Origin: Atherinomorus stipes
Lineage: Eukaryota; Chordata; Actinopteri; Atheriniformes; Atherinidae
DNA length: 64,000 nt
Direction of reading: 5' to 3'
Assembly: GCA_023101725.1 (NCBI GenBank)
Contig: JALJCO010003968.1
Coordinates: forward strand, 124,001-188,000
Position 1 is the stretch's first letter; the number at the start of each line of letters is the position of its first letter. The translations under genes and the position numbers were made by a program. The notes under the pieces were generated by a model that saw only the letters and a list, made by a program, of their open reading frames with translations, was not told the DNA's origin and did no database searches. Below, one piece after another: positions 61,369 to 64,000 of this stretch.

Positions 61369-62086
61369 CTTTTTTTTTATTTTCTTTATTGAAATACCAC
61401 ATCATCATAACAAAAATGGTTACAAAATTGCAATAAATATTTTTTTTTTTTTTTTTTTTTTTGTATATACAGCTCGCCCATGGAACATGGGTGCAAACAT
61501 AGAACCTGAGGTGTTCTTTCACTTTTGTCAAGAGTAAAGGGGACTGTTTGAAATTAAATAGACAAAGTATTAAAAATAATTTAAAACTGAATCAATTAGA
61601 TAAAGGAAGGGCACCTTGAAGAAATATATGTTTTCCCATAGATTCCAATTGGTTTCAAATTTTAATTTCTGTAACCTGATGGAAAAAGTAATTCTTTCCA
61701 TTATGAATGTTTTATAGATGATATCATACCAGTCCTCAATGGATGGGCTGCCAGCCATTTCTTAGTGATTGCTTTCCTGGCTGCTACACTCAGTATTCCA
61801 AATAAATATTTAGTCTTTGTGTTTGTCGATATTGAGTGTGATATTCAGAAAAGAAGTTCATCCCAGTTAAAAACAGTTTTGATCCAAATATAACTCTTAG
61901 TTCTGTGCAAATTTTTTGCCAGAATATAGTTACAACTGAGCAACCCCAAAAAAGGTGAGAGTGATTGGCTTCCTCGGAGCCACATTTCCTCCAGCAGCTA
62001 GATGAGTCTGACTGATGAGAACTCTGGTGTAATAAAGTACCTACAAAGATTTTTCCAGGCAAAAGTTCTCCATGAGGTTGAGTTTT
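61369..62086 (-). mobile_element. L1-type LINE 3' end with 13-bp target duplication
   Basis: TTTGCAGTACTTT occurs exactly at 61356-61368 and 62087-62099. A poly-A tail (T run on +) starts at 61369. The minus strand encodes the L1 ORF2 C-terminus: C-W-R-K-C-G then H-L-F-W-G-C and F-W-Q-K-I (the CCHC-like Cys/His box), then A-A-R-K-A-I-T-K-K-W and, after breaks, E-R-I-T-F-S-I-R-L-Q-K. A second 22-nt T run at 61441-61462 lies in the 3' UTR. Strongly 5'-truncated, as usual for L1. Confidence 0.93.
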
Positions 62087-62099
62087 TTTGCAGTACTTT

Positions 62100-64000
62100 T
62101 TAAGCAGCAGCATGATACTCATGCTGACAGAAAATCCTTTTGGTTCGGCACTTGTCACACATGGATCATTGTCATTCTGATAGAGCTTTCAAACCGATTG
62201 CAAGCAGTATATTTGGCTCCATGTAAACGTAGCTGGTGATCATATATGGCAGGAAGAAAACACATTCAATTAGATATCTTAGAATTTTTTAGAAATTTAC
62301 TACTTAGGAGGCTTTGGGGCAAATTGCCTCTTTACATTGATACAGAAATGTTTTCACTTAGTGTCACTTCAATACTTGCTCCTTCGTCCATGACATTTTA
62401 GGAGTGCAGTGATTTTTCTCTGTTAGATGTGTCTGGTGCAGATCATCCATCTTCCCTTTCCCTTGGTCATATCAAGCCCAATAAGTATGTCATATAATGT
62501 TTTTTCTGCATAGGCTTTATAGTGGAGTAGTAACGGCACAGTGCTGTATTTTGATTTAGAAATGTGAAGACTATTTGATTTTCTCTCCCTGTCTGCATCT
62601 TTATTATGCTTTCATTTTAGGGAAGGCCCCAGATGTAATATATTTTTTCCCCTTGGCTGAAAGAAAACAATGAAGAAATGTTTCACAAACAGTACAAAGT
62701 GCCAAACAAAGCTAAACTTATGAGAGGTAAAATCTGAGCACCTTTCATTAAGTTTGTGAATATTAATAAATATAAAGTGTTTATTTTGTTCAAATGTTTA
62801 ATTTAAAAAGCTGTCTGTTTGGTCTCAACTGAATTGATGCAAGGATCCAAGTGAGATTACCACAATCCAAAGCCAGGAAAAATCTTTTTACCTCTTCCAA
62901 ACATTAGTCATATAAAGTTTATATCAGCTTTTTCATGTGAGCAGATGAGTTCGAAACACAAGTGGAACAAGTCAGAGCCGGACTGGGGGGCGGGGCAAAT
63001 GACCAGGCCCTTAAAACCCAAATGATAAAGCTCATGATAACGTCACTTTACAACATACACATGCCCGCAATGGCCGTGCTTACGAGCACCATGGAGAGCG
63101 AGTAGCCTGTTATTTTGAAGTCCATCAAACAGGCATGAAGTAAACAAACCAAGAGAACAACATGATGCTACATGTCACTAATGAAATAACAACAGAAGTT
63201 CAAGCAGTTCAGCACCACGGAGAGCGACCGCGTCATTTTGACACCCACTGTATTTAACCATTTCAACTCAGATTCTTTATCAATAGCTCTAAAGTTTAGT
63301 AACGCTGGCACAGCGGCCCACTTTCACTGAAGCGCTGCAGATCTACTCACCACTATGTGAAGGGCATAAGATGAGCCTTGTGCTCGTAAATAGTCCACGC
63401 TGCTCTGTATGTCCATCCATTTTCTTTGCTCTCTCATGGACATAGCAGGCCCACTCAGTGTCTCCTGTTCCACTCCACTCCCCACACAGTGAGTATAATG
63501 ATTGTTAGAACTGCTACCTGTAATAAACCTGCTCCCTGGCTGTGCTGGCAGTTCTGGGCGGACCTGGATCATTGCCACCAAAAAAGTTGGGTTCATCTCC
63601 AGGACAGTGACCAAAACGTGTCCAGTTCCTGTAACTTGGCTCTTTTTTCCTTTTCTTTTCAGTTTGCCGCTCCACTTATATGCTAATGAAGTGCATCATG
63701 TCAACTTAGTCCGTTAGAATGACTATTTAGTGCACTTGAATACAAGCAGCACCACTAGAAAATGATATTTGTAGATAAACTGTAGCCTACAGGCCGCGCA
63801 GTGGTCAGTAAGCAGGTGTTCATGTAACATGAGATAGGATATTTACACAAAAAGATAACACAAACAAACAAACAAACAAACTTTTAGCTATTTTATACGG
63901 GTAACACGCATAGGCTAAATACTGTAAATGTTTTTCTTTCTGTCTAAACCTTGCCTGTAACGGGGCTGGTTTTAAAAAATAAATAAATAAAACTGATGTC
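62100..64000. other. intronic stretch with nothing firmly recognised
   Basis: A GC-rich patch begins at about 62976 (GAGCCGGACTGGGGGGCGGG) and may be the end of an old DNA element. (AAAC)n is at 63858-63881 and (AAAT)n at 63977-63991. Confidence 0.4.

Larger units (their letters stand above)
39821..64000 (+). other. pcdh15: pcdh15 intron (downstream of the 66-nt exon), 5' part
   Basis: Starts with donor GTATGT. The next coding exon should continue EC1 after the split glycine-type codon. I looked for its hallmarks (a TGG-rich stretch, then a Leu-Asp-Arg-Asp motif) on the + strand and found none, so at least 24 kb of intron lies here. It holds most of the intact-ended mobile elements of the window. 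Confidence 0.7.

Noticed and set aside
62976..63330. GC-rich patch resembling a hAT end (CCGGACTGGGGGG)
   Set aside because: No partner terminus or target duplication was found; left as unclassified intron.
1..64000. CRISPR array, bacterial operon, prophage or endogenous viral genes
   Set aside because: No spaced direct repeats, no ribosome-binding-site/ORF packing, and no retroviral gag/pol/env or other viral motif seen. The reverse-transcriptase remnants are non-LTR LINEs.

Overview
This is vertebrate nuclear DNA, almost certainly from a ray-finned (teleost) fish. It is AT-rich and intron-like, and has no long open reading frame outside mobile elements. It carries typical fish repeats: tRNA-derived SINE-like repeats, L2- and L1-type LINE remnants, Tc1, piggyBac and many small hAT-like elements.

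The only host protein-coding sequence I can support is two tiny consecutive exons on the + strand, at 37569-37583 (15 nt) and 39755-39820 (66 nt). Both are phase 1 in and phase 1 out, with good splice sites. Spliced together they read as the start of mature protocadherin-15: a WQYE peptide, then a CKLSRPGPPATIV peptide and an IDEES peptide. This matches my memory of the N-terminus of vertebrate PCDH15 (cadherin repeat EC1), whose exon 3 I recall as a 15-nt exon. The window is therefore read as the interior of pcdh15 on the + strand: the end of a large intron before the 15-nt exon (at least 37.5 kb here), a 2,171-nt intron, and the beginning of another large intron (at least 24 kb here). I looked for the signal-peptide exon upstream and the rest of EC1 downstream and found neither. 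Which teleost paralogue (pcdh15a or pcdh15b) is not resolved.

The rest is intron filled with mobile-element remnants. 1-8.4 kb: mostly unrecognised intron. 8.4-10.2 kb: an L2-type LINE on the minus strand. 11.2 kb: a SINE-like remnant. 13.4-17.3 kb and 19.9-20.1 kb: a cluster of DNA-transposon debris with a decayed THAP domain, a 52-bp-arm hairpin, a MITE bounded by TTAA and homopolymer G/C tracts. 22.5-24.8 kb: an LINE 3' end, a SINE-like insertion with a 16-bp target duplication, and hAT-type MITE fragments. 28.4-30.7 kb: a three-layer nest (CA/telomere-like repeat, a TIR DNA element, a LINE fragment). 33.1-33.96 kb: a teleost interspersed repeat. 38.4 kb: a SINE inside the small intron. 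42.8-45.9 kb: Tc1 end, complete-ended piggyBac, hAT MITE nested inside its transposase, then a LINE fragment. 48.5 kb: a SINE. 51.2-51.9 kb: a hAT element with an exact 8-bp target duplication. 53.4-55.4 kb: a GC-rich MITE and a jockey-type LINE. 58.97-60.03 kb: another hAT element with an exact duplication. 61.4-62.1 kb: an L1 3' end with a 13-bp target duplication.

There is no operon, CRISPR array, rRNA, functional tRNA or viral gene here. The biological content is two exons of a hair-cell/photoreceptor adhesion gene plus a readable insertion history of its introns.
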